Shown: piece after piece, positions 29,763 through 38,937 of the stretch
Layout: each line of letters opens with the position of its first letter
Numbering within the stretch: the first letter of the stretch is position 1
Assembly: GCA_000470055.1 (NCBI GenBank)
Contig: HG326877.1
Coordinates: 1,129,661 to 1,193,660, forward strand
DNA from: Campylobacter coli 76339
GTDB lineage: Bacteria > Campylobacterota > Campylobacteria > Campylobacterales > Campylobacteraceae
Reading direction: 5' to 3'
DNA: 64,000 nt
Notes under the pieces: model-generated
The model's input: the letters and a program-made list of their open reading frames with translations, nothing else
Told to the model about the DNA's origin: nothing
The model's database searches: none
Translations under genes and position numbers: made by a program

Positions 29763-32700
29763 TTATAAAATTTCTCTTTGCCCTTTAGTATTTGGCTCGC
29801 TCAACACTCCGCTTTCCGTAAGTTGATCGATAATATTTGCCGCTCGGTTGTATCCGATATTGAGCTTTCTTTGCAGATAAGAAATGCTTGTTTTTCCATC
29901 GCTTAATATAACGCGCTTAGCATCTTCATAAAGCTCATCGTATTCACCATTATTTATACTTTCGCTACTTGTTACACCCATGCTTTGTTGATCTTTTAAA
30001 AAGCTTTCATCATATTCTACACTTTGTTGATCTTTTAAAAAGTCTACGATTTTTTCTATCTCAAATTCACTTGCAAATGGAGCGTGTAAACGAACTATAG
30101 AGCTTGTTCCTGGAGGTGTAAATAAACAATCCCCTCTGCCTAATAAACTTTCAGCTCCCATAGCATCTAAGATAACTTTAGAGTCAATTTTTTGCCCTAC
30201 TTTATAAGAAATTCTACTTGGTAAATTAGCCTTGATAAGCCCTGTTACAACATCCACCGAAGGGCGTTGCGTAGCAACGATCAAGTGAATCCCACTTGCT
30301 CTTGCCATTTGTGCTAAACGACCTATATAAAATTCTACATCCTTTCCTGCAGTCATCATCAAATCAGCAAGCTCGTCAATAATCACAACAATAAAAGGAA
30401 GTTCCTCTTCACCTAGCTCTTTCATCTTTTCATTATAATTTTCTATATTTTTAGTTTTTGCTTCAGCCATTAAACGATAGCGTCTTTCCATTTCTGCAAC
30501 CATATTTGAAAGAGCGTTGACTGCTTTTTTGGGATCGGTAATTACCGGAGTTAAAAGATGAGGGATATCATTGTAAATACTAAATTCAAGCATTTTTGGA
30601 TCTATCATCATCAAGCGCAAAGTTTTTGGAGAGTTGCGATATAAAAGACTTAAAAGCATAGAATTTATACCTACACTCTTTCCACTTCCTGTAGTTCCTG
30701 CGATAAGTAGATGTGGAAGCTTTTTAAGATCAGTTACAAAAGCATTTCCTACTATATCTTTACCTAAGGCTATAGTTAAAGGACTTTTTGCATTTTTAAA
30801 GACTTCACTTTCTAAAATTTCTCTTAAATAAATAGTTTGAATTTCATCATTTGGTACTTCTATACCTACCACATCTTTTCCAGGAATAGGTGCTTGGATA
30901 CGGATCGATTTTGCCATCAAAGCCATAGTTAAATCATCTTGTAAATTTAAAATACGACTTACTTTCACATCTGCGCTTGGACGAAATTCAAAAGTAGTTA
31001 CAACAGGTCCTATATAGGTGCTGATAACATCGCCCCCTATTTTAAAACGACGCAATTTTTCAAGTAGATTATAGATTTTTTTATCAATCTCGCTTTCATT
31101 AATCTCTTGCTTGTTGTGGCTAGGATTTGTCAAAAACTCAAGCGGTGGAAGCTCAAAATCTTTAGGCTTTTCTATTTCACCCTGCTCTATTTCCCTAAGT
31201 AAAGCTTTATTAAGCTCGATTTCTTTAGCTAAAATCGCTTTTTGTCTAGTAATTTCTTGACTCGGCTCTTGTGAAATTTGTTCTTTAGCAAAACTCTCTG
31301 TTTGCTCTATAATTTTATCTTGCTCTTGAATTTGAACTTGATTATTTACTTGATGATTATTTAAAGGTTCTATTTCTTCAACTTTTACAATAGGTGTTGG
31401 CTCCACATAAGGGTGTTCTAATTCTTCAACTACAGGTATAAAATCATGGATGCTTTTATTTATGCTTTCCATTTTTTTGATTTCAATTTCACTTTCATCA
31501 AAATCTATAACTTCAATCTCATTTGTCTTTTCTGACACAGAAAAAGTTTGCACATCTTGCATCTTTACTTCTTCTTTTATGCTTGATGTCTCTTGCAAAG
31601 GAGTGCTAAAATTATATTTGCTTCCTTGTATGATATGATTTAGATCGGGTTCTAATTTATCTTTTTTTTCTAACTCTTTGATTTCTTCTTGAACCTTATT
31701 TTCCAAAATTTCATTTTGATAAGCTTTATATTCTTGCTCTAATTTTGCTTCTTTTATAAGATTTTCTCTAAGTTCTAATTCTTTAGTAAAAATTTTTGGC
31801 TTTATTTCTTGCTTGGGTACAGAAATTTCAATATTTTTTCTTTTATAACTTGGCTCATCTAAATTTTTATTGCTTGTGTCAATTTGCTTAATATCTTCAA
31901 GCTTTTTAGGTTTTAAAAATCGTTCTGGAATCATATCTGCCTCTTCTTCTGAAATAAAATTAAAATCTTCGTCAAGTTTTATACTCATTCTGCTCGCTTT
32001 TTGAACAAAACTTCTTACTTGCTGTGAGTTTTCATACATAAAACTTTTGGCTTCTTTTATGCTTTCTTGATCTATCTCTACTTTTTCATCTAAAATTTGA
32101 TTTTTAAGCTTTTCAAAATTCTCTTTTGCGGTAATTATAGAATTTTTACTAGCATTTATATTGCTATATTTAATAAGCTGTTCTGTTTGATTTAAGTTTA
32201 AATTTTCATTCTCATTTTGATTTTTTTCTTGAGCGGAATCGATACTCTTTTCTGAAGTGATAATAGGTGCTTTAGGTTCTATTTTACCTAGATCATCCTT
32301 TTCATTTTCTCCGCCAAAAACCCTCATTAATAATGCTTTTAAAGCATTTTCTATCCTAAGTAAGTTATTAAAATTGAGCTCAATCTTAAAAAGCTCCTTT
32401 GTAGTCTTTGGAAACAATAAAACAAAAGAAAAAAACAGGAGCAAAAGAGCAAAAATTCCACTTCCAGTATGTCCTAAGATTGTAGAAAAAATCACATAAG
32501 AAAGTTCTAGTACATAACCAAAATTAGGATAAAAAACCGCAAACAAAAGTAAGCTTGAGAAAAAAGCAAATCCTATGCCAAAAAGCTCTCTTCTTGTGAA
32601 ATTAGCTAATTTATAATTTCTCTTATAATAAACATAATTTAAGACAAATAAGAAAAAAGGATAATAATACGCAAATTCCCCAAATAAAAATAAATTTAGC

Positions 32701-32795
32701 TTATAAAGCCAAACTCCCATATCTGGAGCTAACATACAAAGACATAGATAAAAGATACCAAAAGTAGAACTTGTAAAAATGGCTTCTTTTTTGAT
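29763..32795 (-). CDS. ftsK: DNA translocase FtsK (non-ATG start proposed)
   Basis: Moves DNA through the closing septum and activates Xer recombination at dif. From the first ATG (32735) the frame gives 990 aa. However, the frame stays open 20 more codons (IKKEAIFTSSTFGIFYLCLC) up to an ATC at 32795, with AAGGA 6 bases ahead and an in-frame TAA just beyond; no ATG, GTG or TTG exists in that stretch. The extra residues complete the first membrane helix. Visible domains: four N-terminal helices, a long Glu/Lys/Gln-rich linker (about 165-560), the motor with Walker A GTTGSGKSVG, and a C-terminal gamma winged helix (last 65 residues). A 13-residue unit beginning FLKDQQS occurs twice before the gamma domain. 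It is separated by about 7.3 kb from xerH. Counterpart of Cj0886c. Confidence 0.9.
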   Translation of the reverse strand: MKKEAIFTSSTFGIFYLCLCMLAPDMGVWLYKLNLFLFGEFAYYYPFFLFVLNYVYYKRNYKLANFTRRELFGIGFAFFSSLLLFAVFYPNFGYVLELSYVIFSTILGHTGSGIFALLLLFFSFVLLFPKTTKELFKIELNFNNLLRIENALKALLMRVFGGENEKDDLGKIEPKAPIITSEKSIDSAQEKNQNENENLNLNQTEQLIKYSNINASKNSIITAKENFEKLKNQILDEKVEIDQESIKEAKSFMYENSQQVRSFVQKASRMSIKLDEDFNFISEEEADMIPERFLKPKKLEDIKQIDTSNKNLDEPSYKRKNIEISVPKQEIKPKIFTKELELRENLIKEAKLEQEYKAYQNEILENKVQEEIKELEKKDKLEPDLNHIIQGSKYNFSTPLQETSSIKEEVKMQDVQTFSVSEKTNEIEVIDFDESEIEIKKMESINKSIHDFIPVVEELEHPYVEPTPIVKVEEIEPLNNHQVNNQVQIQEQDKIIEQTESFAKEQISQEPSQEITRQKAILAKEIELNKALLREIEQGEIEKPKDFELPPLEFLTNPSHNKQEINESEIDKKIYNLLEKLRRFKIGGDVISTYIGPVVTTFEFRPSADVKVSRILNLQDDLTMALMAKSIRIQAPIPGKDVVGIEVPNDEIQTIYLREILESEVFKNAKSPLTIALGKDIVGNAFVTDLKKLPHLLIAGTTGSGKSVGINSMLLSLLYRNSPKTLRLMMIDPKMLEFSIYNDIPHLLTPVITDPKKAVNALSNMVAEMERRYRLMAEAKTKNIENYNEKMKELGEEELPFIVVIIDELADLMMTAGKDVEFYIGRLAQMARASGIHLIVATQRPSVDVVTGLIKANLPSRISYKVGQKIDSKVILDAMGAESLLGRGDCLFTPPGTSSIVRLHAPFASEFEIEKIVDFLKDQQSVEYDESFLKDQQSMGVTSSESINNGEYDELYEDAKRVILSDGKTSISYLQRKLNIGYNRAANIIDQLTESGVLSEPNTKGQREIL
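29983..30042 (-). repeat. Tandem 39-bp repeat within ftsK
   Basis: A 21-bp sequence (29983-30003) recurs exactly at 30022-30042, a period of 39 bp or 13 codons, so the frame is kept. The protein shows FLKDQQSVEYDES then FLKDQQSMGVTSS, in the tether between the motor and the DNA-reading gamma domain. Confidence 0.8.
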
Positions 32796-32843
32796 GATTT
32801 TTCCTTAAAATAATTTTTAAGAAGCCATTATATCATAGTTTTT

Positions 32844-35093
32844 TTACATATAATTTAATAAGCTAAGTTGCGATATCGTCGTGCTAGCTTTCAAAGAAGC
32901 TTGATAAGCAAGTTGCGTTTGCATCAAATTCATCATCGCCTCACCGTAATCAACATCAATCACATTTGATTTTATACTTTGAACATTAACACTTAAAAAG
33001 GTTGCACGCGTGTTCACCCCATCGATGGTATTATGATATGCTCCCATTGTTGTATTAAGCTTGCTGACATGATCTGCTAAATGATCAAGTCTTTCTAAAG
33101 CTCCTTGCATTCCTGTATTTCTTGGATCTTCACTTTCAGAATCCGCTCTCATATTTCCACTCAAAACAGCATCTATCATCAAATCCAGATCTTTGATAAT
33201 GTCCACATTTGGCTCATCTATAGTTAAAGAATTGTTCGCGCTAAAATTGAAATTTGGACCATTTTGAACGGTAGAAGTTGTGGTAAAAGGAGGTGTTGGA
33301 AAATGTCCACTTTGAGAGTCGCTAAGAGAAATTTCTATATTAGTTCCTGATGAAAGTTTATCAGTTACACTTATACGACCTTTATAATCCATACTTACAT
33401 CTACAGTTGCATTAGAATCTTTCATGAGTTGTTGTATGTTTTGATAATCCGCCGCAGCTACTTTTCCATTGGTTGGATTGATACTTGCGGTAGGAATTTT
33501 ATCTGCAGCAAACATTCCTATAATATCATTGATTTGTCCGTAGGTAATATCGTTTGATCCTGTGACAACGCCACTATTTCCTGTTGCAGGATCAGTATGC
33601 ATAATAGGAAAGCTTATAGTTTGTGTAGGATCATTAGGATCAGGAAAACTTACAGTTGAAGTTTGTAAATTTATACTTACATCATAAGTATTTCCGCCTT
33701 TAGAATTAACTTTTAAATTCAAAGTCGTACCATTTAAGCTATCTCCTGCCATAACTTCGCTAAGCTTGGTTGATTCGGTAGCATAAGCATTGCTTCCTTT
33801 GATAACTTGAGAAACATTACCGTAAACCGTATTGCCATCTTTTTCAAAATAAACATTATCATAATCAGCTCCATTGGCTGCATTTCCATCTGTATCTGTC
33901 ATTTTACTTTTAATAAAATCAGTTTGTTTTAAATCGATTGTAAAGTTTTGGTTATTAATTGTTACGGTCACGGGATTATTTAAGTTTGTGATATCTCCAT
34001 TGCTAGGATTTGCAGTAGCAGCAGCCATCACCCTATTTGTAACCTCTTCCATGGAAATACCTTCTTGCTTAGCAGCATCGATAATGCCCGTAAGCTCACC
34101 CCTATCATCAGCTTGCGGCGTGAAAGCTACAGCGTGAAAATCAAGTTTATTATTGCCTTGTTTTAAATCTGTGATTTGAATTTGACCGCTATCATTCATG
34201 CTTACTTCAACGACTTTATTGTTTGGAGTATTACCATATAGGGTTCCGATATTTTCCATTACATCTTCTAAAGTATCTTCAGGTTTTACAAGCACAGCAC
34301 TTTTAAAACTTGTTCCATCTGGTCTTGTGCCTTGAACATAAAGAGTAGTAGGAGGAAAATCTAGCTTATCATCATATTCAAAGTCTTTATCGGCATCCAA
34401 GCTATTATCTTGTACATAACCTTGACCGATTAGTTGTTGCCATTTAGAATCACTTGTAAGATACTTGGTTTGATCAGGATTTTGAGTAAGATCCCAACGA
34501 TTATCCGTAAAACTGACATTGGTGCTTATTTGTTTTTTATAGTCACCATCGGCTTTAAAAAACAAATCCCATCCAGGGATATTATAAGGACTTTCGGTGC
34601 CCGATCCAGTTACTACATTGATATTGTTTTTATCTCCATAATAATTTCCATTAGAATCAAAAGGTTTATTAGCTACTTGTGAACCCGCAAAAAGATATTG
34701 CCCATTAACACTAGTATTTGCAAGCTGAACTATACTTTCTTTAATTCGTTCTAATTCTTTAGCTATAGCCTCTCTTGAAGTTTGAGAATTACTATCGCTT
34801 GCTGCTTGAGTAACCTTTACTTTAAATTCCTCAAGAAGCTTCACCATATCTTGCAAAGCCTTCATACTGTTTTGGGTCATTTCTTTAGCTGAGTTTGTGG
34901 CTTGCTTAACCTGTTCTAAAGTTTTGATTTCGTATTCAAGGCGAGTATTGTCTATATAAACACTTGCATCTTCATAAGAATTTTGTATTTTAATCCCCGA
35001 TGAAAGTTGTTGTGAAATTTGATATAAGGAGCTTTGTGCACCCATTGAAGTGCTTATAGAATTTGTAAAGTTGAGTTTATTTGTAATTCTCAT
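32844..35093 (-). CDS. flgL: Flagellar hook-filament junction protein FlgL (FlaD)
   Basis: Hook-associated protein 3, linking hook to filament. 749 aa, far longer than the roughly 300 aa of enterobacterial FlgL because of a large central variable domain. The flagellin-like ends are conserved: N-terminal MRITNKL...SLYQISQQLSSG and C-terminal coiled segments finishing in SLLNYM. The middle (about 160-640) is rich in Asn, Asp, Thr and Gly, as in exposed flagellar domains. The ATG at 35093 is chosen for AAGG six bases upstream. A sigma-54 promoter lies about 60 bp upstream. Counterpart of Cj0887c. Confidence 0.93.
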   Translation of the reverse strand: MRITNKLNFTNSISTSMGAQSSLYQISQQLSSGIKIQNSYEDASVYIDNTRLEYEIKTLEQVKQATNSAKEMTQNSMKALQDMVKLLEEFKVKVTQAASDSNSQTSREAIAKELERIKESIVQLANTSVNGQYLFAGSQVANKPFDSNGNYYGDKNNINVVTGSGTESPYNIPGWDLFFKADGDYKKQISTNVSFTDNRWDLTQNPDQTKYLTSDSKWQQLIGQGYVQDNSLDADKDFEYDDKLDFPPTTLYVQGTRPDGTSFKSAVLVKPEDTLEDVMENIGTLYGNTPNNKVVEVSMNDSGQIQITDLKQGNNKLDFHAVAFTPQADDRGELTGIIDAAKQEGISMEEVTNRVMAAATANPSNGDITNLNNPVTVTINNQNFTIDLKQTDFIKSKMTDTDGNAANGADYDNVYFEKDGNTVYGNVSQVIKGSNAYATESTKLSEVMAGDSLNGTTLNLKVNSKGGNTYDVSINLQTSTVSFPDPNDPTQTISFPIMHTDPATGNSGVVTGSNDITYGQINDIIGMFAADKIPTASINPTNGKVAAADYQNIQQLMKDSNATVDVSMDYKGRISVTDKLSSGTNIEISLSDSQSGHFPTPPFTTTSTVQNGPNFNFSANNSLTIDEPNVDIIKDLDLMIDAVLSGNMRADSESEDPRNTGMQGALERLDHLADHVSKLNTTMGAYHNTIDGVNTRATFLSVNVQSIKSNVIDVDYGEAMMNLMQTQLAYQASLKASTTISQLSLLNYM

Positions 35094-35150
35094 ATTCATC
35101 CTTGGAATTTTGATTTAAATAAATCTTTTCAAACATTGCTATATCAATAT

Positions 35151-35168
35151 AAGCAATAATTGTTCCAA
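35151..35168 (-). promoter_or_regulatory. Sigma-54 promoter of flgL
   Basis: On the minus strand the sequence reads TTGGAACAATTATTGCTT, which gives GG at -24 and GC at -12 with the required 10-base spacing. It matches the class 2 flagellar promoters of Campylobacter controlled by RpoN with FlgSR. It is 58 bp before the flgL start. Confidence 0.88.
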
Positions 35169-35300
35169 TTTTATTTCACAATATCGGAAAAATCTAATAG
35201 TATTTTATCTTAAATCTATATTTAACTTAAAAAAAATATTTAAAAACAAAAATTTAAAATATTTTATATATTTTTAAAGTCTTTTTTAGTCTAAGATAGA

Positions 35301-35306
35301 TATAAT
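35301..35306 (+). promoter_or_regulatory. Promoter -10 of tRNA-Leu
   Basis: TATAAT ending 14 bases before the tRNA 5' end; the region upstream is A/T-rich with no convincing -35. Confidence 0.6.
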
Positions 35307-35320
35307 TACACCTTTACAAA

Positions 35321-35407
35321 GCCTGAGTGGTGAAACTGGTAGACGCGCCAGACTCAAAATCTGGTAAGGGCAACCTTGTGTCGGTTCGAGTCCGACCTCA
35401 GGCACCA
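35321..35407 (+). tRNA. tRNA-Leu (CAA)
   Basis: 87 nt with acceptor GCCTGAG/CTCAGGC, anticodon stem CCAGA/TCTGG around loop CTCAAAA (anticodon CAA), a long variable arm typical of tRNA-Leu, T arm with GGTTCGAGTCC and encoded ACCA. It lies between flgL and flgS, opposite to both. Confidence 0.97.
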
Positions 35408-35419
35408 TTGCTTCTCAAA

Positions 35420-36421
35420 CTACAACTTACAAGGCAAAACAAAATAAAAATTTTTAGGCTGAATTTCAAATTTTAATTCCCCTTTGTGAGCGTTAATGAT
35501 TTCTTTAGAAAGCGATAAGCCCAGCCCATTTCCTTTGAGTTTAGTAGTTCTAAAAGCTTCAAAGACCAAATTTTCATCTTTTATTTCACAACCATTATCA
35601 TAAACTCTAATGTATAAATTTTGCTCATCGCAGCTTGCTTGAATTTTGATTTTAGGATTTTCACACTCACTTTCTTCGATTGCATCTATGGCATTATAAA
35701 TTAAATTTTGCAAAACCAAAGATAAAAGCGCTTTATCTCCATAAATTTTCATATCTAAAAATTTGATTTCAAAATCAATTTGAGATGAGTAATTGTAAGA
35801 ATTTATAGCACTTTCACATTCTTCTGTTAGCTCCAAAAGATTAAACTCACTTGCATTGATATGCACACCCTTAGTAAAAAGTAAGGTGGAATTTACGATA
35901 CGCTCTACCCTAGCAATAGCCTTTTGAATTTCAAGTACAATATGTTTGTTTTTAAGCTCGCTACGAGAAAAAAGCGTAGAGGCGAGTAAGGATATGGAGC
36001 CTATAGGATTTCTTATCTCATGCGCCAAATGTGCCGCAACACTTCCCATGCTAGCAAGTCTTTCATTGCGCTTTTCATCGCTAATATCAGTGGCTGAAAC
36101 TATAGTTTTTTCATTATCTGAGATGATTTTAACCGTGTAAAATCTATTCTCAAATTCAAGTTCATCACGATTTTTTTCAAGACTAATAATATCAAGCAAT
36201 CTAGGCTTTTTTAAAGCTTCTTGATTTTGCAAAATAATATTTTTTTCCTTATCCAAAACCCAAAGCGCGGTCGGTAAAACCTCAATGATTCCATCCAGCA
36301 TAGCGCGCAAATTTTTATATTCGTTTTCTACGATGTAAGTTTGCTCTATAAGACTTAGCAGGCCTTTTTGAAAGGTTTCCTTTTCACTTGAATCTAGGCT
36401 TTTTAAAATATCTTCATTCAT
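35420..36421 (-). CDS. flgS: Flagellar sensor histidine kinase FlgS
   Basis: Soluble kinase that phosphorylates FlgR to activate sigma-54 flagellar promoters once the export gate and rotor parts are assembled. 333 aa with no membrane segment. An N-terminal PAS-like region (about 40-115) precedes the HisKA box with His134 (AAHLAHEIRNPIGS), the N box NLIYNAIDAI and the G2 motif KGNGLGLSLSKEI. It starts inside the end of the DUF234-type gene (ATGA, 4 bp). Within the window it controls, by established knowledge, the flgL-type promoter about 250 bp away. Counterpart of Cj0793, here facing a different neighbour. Confidence 0.92.
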   Translation of the reverse strand: MNEDILKSLDSSEKETFQKGLLSLIEQTYIVENEYKNLRAMLDGIIEVLPTALWVLDKEKNIILQNQEALKKPRLLDIISLEKNRDELEFENRFYTVKIISDNEKTIVSATDISDEKRNERLASMGSVAAHLAHEIRNPIGSISLLASTLFSRSELKNKHIVLEIQKAIARVERIVNSTLLFTKGVHINASEFNLLELTEECESAINSYNYSSQIDFEIKFLDMKIYGDKALLSLVLQNLIYNAIDAIEESECENPKIKIQASCDEQNLYIRVYDNGCEIKDENLVFEAFRTTKLKGNGLGLSLSKEIINAHKGELKFEIQPKNFYFVLPCKL

Positions 36422-37239
36422 CTATCTTCCTCTAATAAAATTTTAAAATCATTTAAATCCATCAAAAGTAAATTCTGTTTGCAAATTTTATAAAATTCTT
36501 TACTAAAACCATTTTTTGAAATGATAATATAATTATTTGGTTCTAACTTTAAAGATTTTGCTTTTGATTCTAAAAGATTTAAAATATTTCTACAAATTTT
36601 TTTATTTTTAAATTTGACTTCACCGATAAAACTTATCTCATCATCCTTATAATAAAGATCAAGTTCTAAATTCTTATCCCAATAGCTCTGCACTCCACTC
36701 ACCTGAAATTTCTTTTCAAGCAATTCTCTAGAAAGTTGCTCAAAACAAAAACTCTGATAAAGCTCAAATTTCTCTTTGATCAGTCCTAAAACTTCTTCAT
36801 ATTGATTTTGCAAAATCAACTTTTCATTAGGTTTTAAAAAGTAAAAAAAGAAACGAGTAAAGTGATTAGCAAAAATGATTTTATCTTGAATCACATAAGA
36901 TCTTAATTCTTTTTTTAGTTTTTGTCGTTTATCTTTTATCCTTTTTGCCTCTTTGCTATGCTCAAGCCTTATAATACCCGCTCTTAAAAGATATTTTAAA
37001 GTTGATAAAGCCTTAAAATGCTGAATTTTTCTATTGATAGAAAAGCGTTTGCGATTATTTTTAGCTAGCAAGCTAAGAGCATAAGAAGCGGTCTCATCAA
37101 GCTCAAAATGATCCTTGATATGTAAATAGTCTTTAAGTAAAAGACATTCTATATTTTCAAATATATCTTTTTCAAAATTTAAGCTGTCTAAACTCTCAAA
37201 ACCCTCAAAAACACTATAAAAATCAAAAATTTTAGCCAA
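36418..37239 (-). CDS. DUF234-type protein with nuclease-fold C-terminus
   Basis: 273 aa. The N-terminal two-thirds are helical and basic. The C-terminal third resembles DUF234, the module usually found at the end of archaeal-type AAA ATPases, with a PD-(D/E)xK-like pattern: Glu and Asp in NLELDLYY and Glu-Val-Lys in FIGEVKFKNK. No Walker motifs are present, so the ATPase half is missing and no such gene is adjacent. It is co-transcribed with flgS by a 4-bp overlap. Counterpart of Cj0792. Nuclease activity is inference from the motif only. Confidence 0.75.
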   Translation of the reverse strand: MAKIFDFYSVFEGFESLDSLNFEKDIFENIECLLLKDYLHIKDHFELDETASYALSLLAKNNRKRFSINRKIQHFKALSTLKYLLRAGIIRLEHSKEAKRIKDKRQKLKKELRSYVIQDKIIFANHFTRFFFYFLKPNEKLILQNQYEEVLGLIKEKFELYQSFCFEQLSRELLEKKFQVSGVQSYWDKNLELDLYYKDDEISFIGEVKFKNKKICRNILNLLESKAKSLKLEPNNYIIISKNGFSKEFYKICKQNLLLMDLNDFKILLEEDR

Positions 37240-37310
37240 AGCTGAAGTATTGCAAATTTTTGCAAAATGATTAAAATTTATATTTTTCCTTTTTAAAAGT
37301 ATTTTTATAG

Positions 37311-37316
37311 TATAAT
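37311..37316 (+). promoter_or_regulatory. Promoter -10 before the class V aminotransferase
   Basis: TATAAT preceded by G and T-rich sequence, 27 bases before the TTG start; AAAGG at 37331-37335 is the ribosome site. Confidence 0.55.
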
Positions 37317-37342
37317 TTTAGCAAATTTTTAAAGGATTATGC

Positions 37343-38611
37343 TTGCAAATTTCAGATTTAAAAAAAGAAATAATTTTAAAAAAGGGCACTTTGTATTTTG
37401 ATTTTACTGCTAGTGCCTTGGCATTAAAATGCGTGGAAAAAGAAATTGCAAAAATACTGCCAAGTTATGCTAATACTCACTCTGATAGTTCTTTAAACTC
37501 TTTTAAAACTCAACAAATTTACGAACAAGCACGCAAAGATATCAAAACAAGTCTCGAACTAAGCGATGATTTTGCGCTTATTGCTTGCGGTTCAGGCTCT
37601 AGCAGTGCTATTAAAAAATTTCAAGAATTGCTTGGAATTTACATCCCGCCACTTATCAAAGAAAAGTATTTTGATAAAGTGGATAAAAGCACCCTACCCT
37701 TAGTTATCGTAGGGCCTTATGAACATCATTCTAATGAACTTTCTTTCCGTGAAGGTTTATGCGAATGTATAAGAATTCCCCTAGATAAAAAAGGGGGTAT
37801 AGACTTTGAAATTTTAGAAAAAACCTTAAAAGAAAATCAACACAGAAAAATTATCGCTAGTTTTTCCCTAGCTTCAAATGTTACGGGTATATTAAGCGAT
37901 TATAAATGCATTTCTAAATTAGTGCGTAAATTTAAAGGTATAGTGGCTTTTGACGCATCAAGCTTTATCCCTTATAAAAACATAGCTTGCAAGTATTATG
38001 ATGCTTTATTTATAAGCTCTCATAAATTAATCGGCGGCATAGGAGGTTCTGGCCTTTTAGCGATCAAAAAAGAACTTTGTGGAAGTAAACCTAGTTTTGC
38101 TGCAGGGGGGACTGTGGGCTATGTTTCGCGTACTTCTCAATGCTATCTTTGCAATGAAGAAGCTTTAGAAGAAGGGGGAACTCCTGGAATTTTACAATTG
38201 ATTCGTGCGAGTCTAGCCTTCAAAATAAAAGATAAAATAAGTATAGAAGAAATAGAAAAAAAAGAAGAAACCTTAAAAGAATACTTCTTTGAAAAACTAA
38301 AAACCATACCTCATTTAATCCTATATGCTAATAATATAAAAGCTCGCTTGCCCATCTTTGCTTTTAATATCGAAAATATCTCTCCTTTCGACTTAGCCTA
38401 TGAACTGAGTAAAAAATACCACATAGAAACACGCGCAGGATGTGCTTGTGCTGGTCCTTATGGGCATGATTTATTGGGCTTAAAAGACAATGAAGAATTA
38501 AAAACCAAACCAGGTTGGCTAAGAATCAGTTTACATTACACCCATGAAAAAGAAGATATTGATTATTTCTTTGAAGCACTGCAAAAAAGTATCACAAAAT
38601 TGAAATTTTAA
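37343..38611 (+). CDS. Class V aminotransferase, cysteine-desulfurase-like
   Basis: 422-aa PLP enzyme. The PLP lysine lies in FISSHKLIGG, the usual SxHK motif of the NifS/SufS fold. The ANTHSDSS region and the C-terminal loop TRAGCACAGPYGHD carry the cysteines found in desulfurases and related sulfur-transfer enzymes. It is not the main NifS of the organism by context, since no nifU neighbour exists. The start is TTG at 37343; the nearby ATG at 37339 is out of frame. An AAAGG stands seven bases upstream. Substrate unknown; counterpart of Cj0791c. Confidence 0.85.
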   Translation: MQISDLKKEIILKKGTLYFDFTASALALKCVEKEIAKILPSYANTHSDSSLNSFKTQQIYEQARKDIKTSLELSDDFALIACGSGSSSAIKKFQELLGIYIPPLIKEKYFDKVDKSTLPLVIVGPYEHHSNELSFREGLCECIRIPLDKKGGIDFEILEKTLKENQHRKIIASFSLASNVTGILSDYKCISKLVRKFKGIVAFDASSFIPYKNIACKYYDALFISSHKLIGGIGGSGLLAIKKELCGSKPSFAAGGTVGYVSRTSQCYLCNEEALEEGGTPGILQLIRASLAFKIKDKISIEEIEKKEETLKEYFFEKLKTIPHLILYANNIKARLPIFAFNIENISPFDLAYELSKKYHIETRAGCACAGPYGHDLLGLKDNEELKTKPGWLRISLHYTHEKEDIDYFFEALQKSITKLKF

Positions 38612-38614
38612 AGA

Positions 38615-38691
38615 TGGCGCAGCGGACGGGGCTCGAACCCGCGACCTCCGCCGTGACAGGGCGGCATTCTAACCAGCTGAACTACCGCTGC
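38615..38691 (-). tRNA. tRNA-Asp (GTC)
   Basis: 77 nt on the minus strand: acceptor GCAGCGG/CCGCTGC, anticodon loop CTGTCAC (anticodon GTC), T arm GCGGG-TTCGAGC-CCCGT, and encoded GCCA. Last gene of the three-tRNA operon. Confidence 0.97.
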
Positions 38692-38712
38692 ACCTAAGAA
38701 GTAATAATTTAA

Positions 38713-38788
38713 TGGTGGTCACTATAAGACTCGAACTTATGACATCCACCTTGTAAGGGTGGCGCTCTACCAACTGAGCTAAGCGACC
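38713..38788 (-). tRNA. tRNA-Val (TAC)
   Basis: 76 nt on the minus strand: acceptor GGTCGCT/AGTGACC with one G-U pair, anticodon stem CCACC/GGTGG with loop CTTACAA (anticodon TAC), and encoded ACCA. Middle gene of the tRNA operon. Confidence 0.97.
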
Positions 38789-38800
38789 TTAAAAATAAAA

Positions 38801-38876
38801 TGGTGTCCCGTGTTGGATTCGAACCAACGGCCCCCTCCTTAAAAGGGAGATGCTCTACCGGCTGAGCTAACGAGAC
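38801..38876 (-). tRNA. tRNA-Lys (TTT)
   Basis: 76 nt on the minus strand: acceptor GTCTCGT...ACGGGAC region, anticodon stem CTCCC/GAGGG with loop TTTTAAG (anticodon TTT), T arm GTTGG-TTCGAAT-CCAAC, and encoded ACCA. First gene of the tRNA operon. Confidence 0.97.
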
Positions 38877-38896
38877 ATTTTTTAAATGAAAATGTG

Positions 38897-38926
38897 ATTA
38901 TGCCAAAATATATACCAATTTGTCAA
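38897..38926 (-). promoter_or_regulatory. Promoter of the Lys-Val-Asp tRNA operon
   Basis: On the minus strand TTGACA (38926-38921) and CATAAT (38902-38897) are 18 bp apart, with TGG before the -10. The distance to the tRNA-Lys 5' end (20 bp from the -10) fits. It closely resembles the tRNA-Gly promoter at 12732. Confidence 0.78.
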
Positions 38927-38937
38927 GGAAATTTAAC

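Noticed and set aside
38105-38110. Run of six G inside the class V aminotransferase gene
   Set aside because: Short, in a conserved Gly-Gly stretch, and the frame is intact; no reason to call it a contingency tract.
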